Part shown: piece by piece, positions 62,368 through 64,000 of the stretch
Numbering within the stretch: position 1 is the stretch's first letter
Layout of the letters: each line of letters begins with the position of its first letter
Source of the DNA: Nitrosomonas sp.
GTDB lineage: Bacteria; Pseudomonadota; Gammaproteobacteria; Burkholderiales; Nitrosomonadaceae
Direction of reading: 5' to 3'
Assembly (NCBI GenBank): GCA_024282035.1
Contig: JAMWZR010000001.1
Location: forward strand, 124,001-188,000
Length of the DNA: 64,000 nucleotides
Notes under the pieces: model-generated
Database searches by the model: none
What the model saw: the letters and a program-made list of their open reading frames with translations, nothing else
What the model was told of the DNA's origin: nothing
Made by a program: the position numbers and the translations under genes

Positions 62368-64000
62368 ATGAATCAGGAAGCAAAACATACGCCCATGATG
62401 CAGCAATATTTGCGCATCAAGGCACAGTATCCCGACATGCTGATGTTTTACCGCATGGGTGATTTTTATGAGTTGTTTTATGAGGATGCCGAGCGGGCGG
62501 CAGGATTATTGGGAATTACATTGACACAGCGTGGCGCATCCGCCGGGGAGCCCATCAAAATGGCGGGTGTGCCATACCATGCTGCTGAACAATATCTGGC
62601 AAAGCTGGTCAAGGCTGGGGAATCGATAGCAATTTGCGAGCAAGTGGGGGAGCCCAATGCGGGAAAAGGACCTGTGGCGCGTGAGGTAACTCGTATCATC
62701 ACACCAGGGACATTGACCGATGCGGCATTACTGGAAGACAAGCGAGACTGCATTTTGCTGGCATTGTGTCAACGCGAATCTACTTTAGGACTGGCATGGC
62801 TCAATTTGGCAGCAGGACTGTTGCGCGTTCAGGAAACAACGTTGCAGCAGCTACCCAGTGTATTGCAGCGATTACAGCCGGCTGAAGTGCTGTTGCCGGA
62901 ACTACTGGTTTTGTCCGATCTTCAGGACAAAAATTGGGCGTTGAAACGGATGCCGCTATGGCAGTTCGATTACGATACCGCTTTCAGTGCATTGACACGG
63001 CAATTCGCCACACATGATCTTGCTGGTTTTGGTTGCGAGGATTTATCGGTTGCGTTGTGTGCTGCCGGAGCATTGCTGGAATACACACGTCTGACCCAGG
63101 GATCGGCTGTTATCCACATTACGAACCTGCAAGCGGAGCGTGACAACATTTATGTGCAGATGGATGCAGCCACGCGTCGCAATCTGGAGATTACCGAAAC
63201 CATTCGCGGTGAGCGAGCGCCAACTCTGATCTCGTTACTTGATACCTGCTGCACCAATATGGGCAGTCGATTGATGCAATCTTGGTTGCATCACCCGCTG
63301 CGTGCTCGTCAGGACATTCAGCAACGTCTGGATGCCGTGTCGGCTCTGATTGGAGAGGAACAGCAGCATTACACTGCAGTACGTAGTGTACTCAGGCAGG
63401 TGGCCGATATCGAGAGGATTTCGGCTCGGATAGCACTTAAAACGGCTCGTCCACGGGATTTGTCAGGCGTGCGTGATAGTTTGCGGCAATTGCCTGACAT
63501 TCTGGCAGCCATCAACGCATGCGATAGCGACCGGATTCGCATTCTGCAGCAAAATCTGAAGATCGAATCCGAACTGCTGAATTTATTGAATCGATCGTTG
63601 CTCGAAGAGCCCGGAGTAGTGCTACGTGAAGGTAATGTCATAGCCAATGGTTATGACGCCGAGCTTGATGAATTGCGGGCGTTGCAGGAAAACTGTGGTG
63701 AATTTCTCATGCAACTGGAATTACGTGAGAAAGAACGCACTGGTATTCCCAGTCTCAAGGTGGAATACAATCGCGTGCATGGTTTTTATATCGAAGTAAC
63801 ACACGCGCATGGCGACAAAATTCCTGCGGATTACCGACGCAGACAAACATTGAAAAGTGCGGAACGGTATATTACACCGGAACTCAAGGCCTTCGAAGAT
63901 AAGGCCTTGTCTGCACAGGATAGAGCTTTGGCGCGCGAGAGATATCTGTATGAAGGAGTGCTGGAGTCATTGCTGGAGCATATAGCGATACTGCAAAAAC
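62368..64000 (+). CDS. mutS: DNA mismatch repair protein MutS, N-terminal part (3' end outside window)
   Basis: 544 codons are visible, starting at ATG; the gene continues beyond the edge. Residues 10-120 form the mismatch-recognition domain with the DNA-intercalating Phe and following Glu in [11 protein letters not shown], followed by the connector (about 130-250) and the lever/clamp domains ([10 protein letters not shown] near 275, RLDAVSAL). [17 protein letters not shown] is the clamp region. The ATPase domain and C-terminal dimerisation part lie outside the window. MutS recognises base mispairs and small loops and recruits MutL. Confidence 0.95.
   Translation, partial: MNQEAKHTPMMQQYLRIKAQYPDMLMFYRMGDFYELFYEDAERAAGLLGITLTQRGASAGEPIKMAGVPYHAAEQYLAKLVKAGESIAICEQVGEPNAGKGPVAREVTRIITPGTLTDAALLEDKRDCILLALCQRESTLGLAWLNLAAGLLRVQETTLQQLPSVLQRLQPAEVLLPELLVLSDLQDKNWALKRMPLWQFDYDTAFSALTRQFATHDLAGFGCEDLSVALCAAGALLEYTRLTQGSAVIHITNLQAERDNIYVQMDAATRRNLEITETIRGERAPTLISLLDTCCTNMGSRLMQSWLHHPLRARQDIQQRLDAVSALIGEEQQHYTAVRSVLRQVADIERISARIALKTARPRDLSGVRDSLRQLPDILAAINACDSDRIRILQQNLKIESELLNLLNRSLLEEPGVVLREGNVIANGYDAELDELRALQENCGEFLMQLELREKERTGIPSLKVEYNRVHGFYIEVTHAHGDKIPADYRRRQTLKSAERYITPELKAFEDKALSAQDRALARERYLYEGVLESLLEHIAILQK

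Noticed and set aside
1..64000. CRISPR arrays, rRNA genes, integrase-bounded islands and att duplications
   Set aside because: No regularly spaced repeats, rRNA sequence or integrase gene could be seen in the window; neither tRNA gene is followed by an integrase.

Overview
The window looks like chromosomal DNA of a betaproteobacterium, most likely a Nitrosomonadales or Nitrosomonas-type organism. This is inferred from gene content and order: M48 protease-phhB-rsgA, zapD, ribE-ribBA-ribH-nusB-thiL-pgpA, M16 protease/ftsY-ftsE-ftsX-rpoH, and a RibBA whose GTP cyclohydrolase half has lost its zinc ligands. No taxonomic marker (16S rRNA, amo/hao) is present, so this stays an inference. Base composition is near 50% GC by eye, except for an AT-rich stretch at about 34.55-36.45 kb and the gene-poor stretch at 37-39 kb.

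Left part (1-20.4 kb). The window opens inside an RTX-type calcium-binding repeat protein that ends at a clear terminator. It continues with a rhodanese, an RluF-like pseudouridine synthase, a DUF2835 protein, the ABC-F ATPases EttA and YbiT flanking an OFA-family MFS transporter, an orphan ORF and a VOC protein. Next come a membrane protein coupled to an alpha/beta-hydrolase lipoprotein, a T4-type lysozyme coupled to an LprI-like lysozyme inhibitor, a hybrid histidine kinase, a MazG-like pyrophosphohydrolase, methyltransferases and a second hydrolase. The section closes with a LodA/GoxA-type quinoprotein oxidase and its flavoprotein maturase.

Metal and envelope region (20.4-39 kb). A CusABC-type RND efflux operon, with a CusF-like domain fused to CusB, is headed by a short secreted His/Cys protein. 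Divergent from it are a Fur/Zur-family regulator, a small secreted CLEC protein and a ZnuD-like TonB receptor. A CHASE2-cyclase follows, then a 1074-residue FecR-TPR-beta-barrel protein whose barrel half is AT-rich and looks grafted on, and a 98-residue protein with three Cys-Cys pairs. A CHRD protein, a DUF4389 protein, a 36-residue membrane peptide and a stretch of decayed gene fragments complete the section. The FecR-TPR-barrel protein and its dicysteine neighbour are the best candidate here for something undescribed.

Right part (39-64 kb). This is mostly housekeeping: zapD, a CorB/CNNM protein, tRNA-Arg(CCG), a TetR-operator-DUF4242-TPR unit, the riboflavin/nusB/thiL/pgpA cluster, cstA with its YbdD partner, rsgA-phhB-M48, orn, an EF-hand protein, an M16 protease, ftsY-ftsE-ftsX, rpoH with a CIRCE element over its promoter, tRNA-Ser(CGA) and HU. 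A decayed toxin-antitoxin pair and a decayed IS5-type transposase sit between hup and mutS, which runs off the end of the window.
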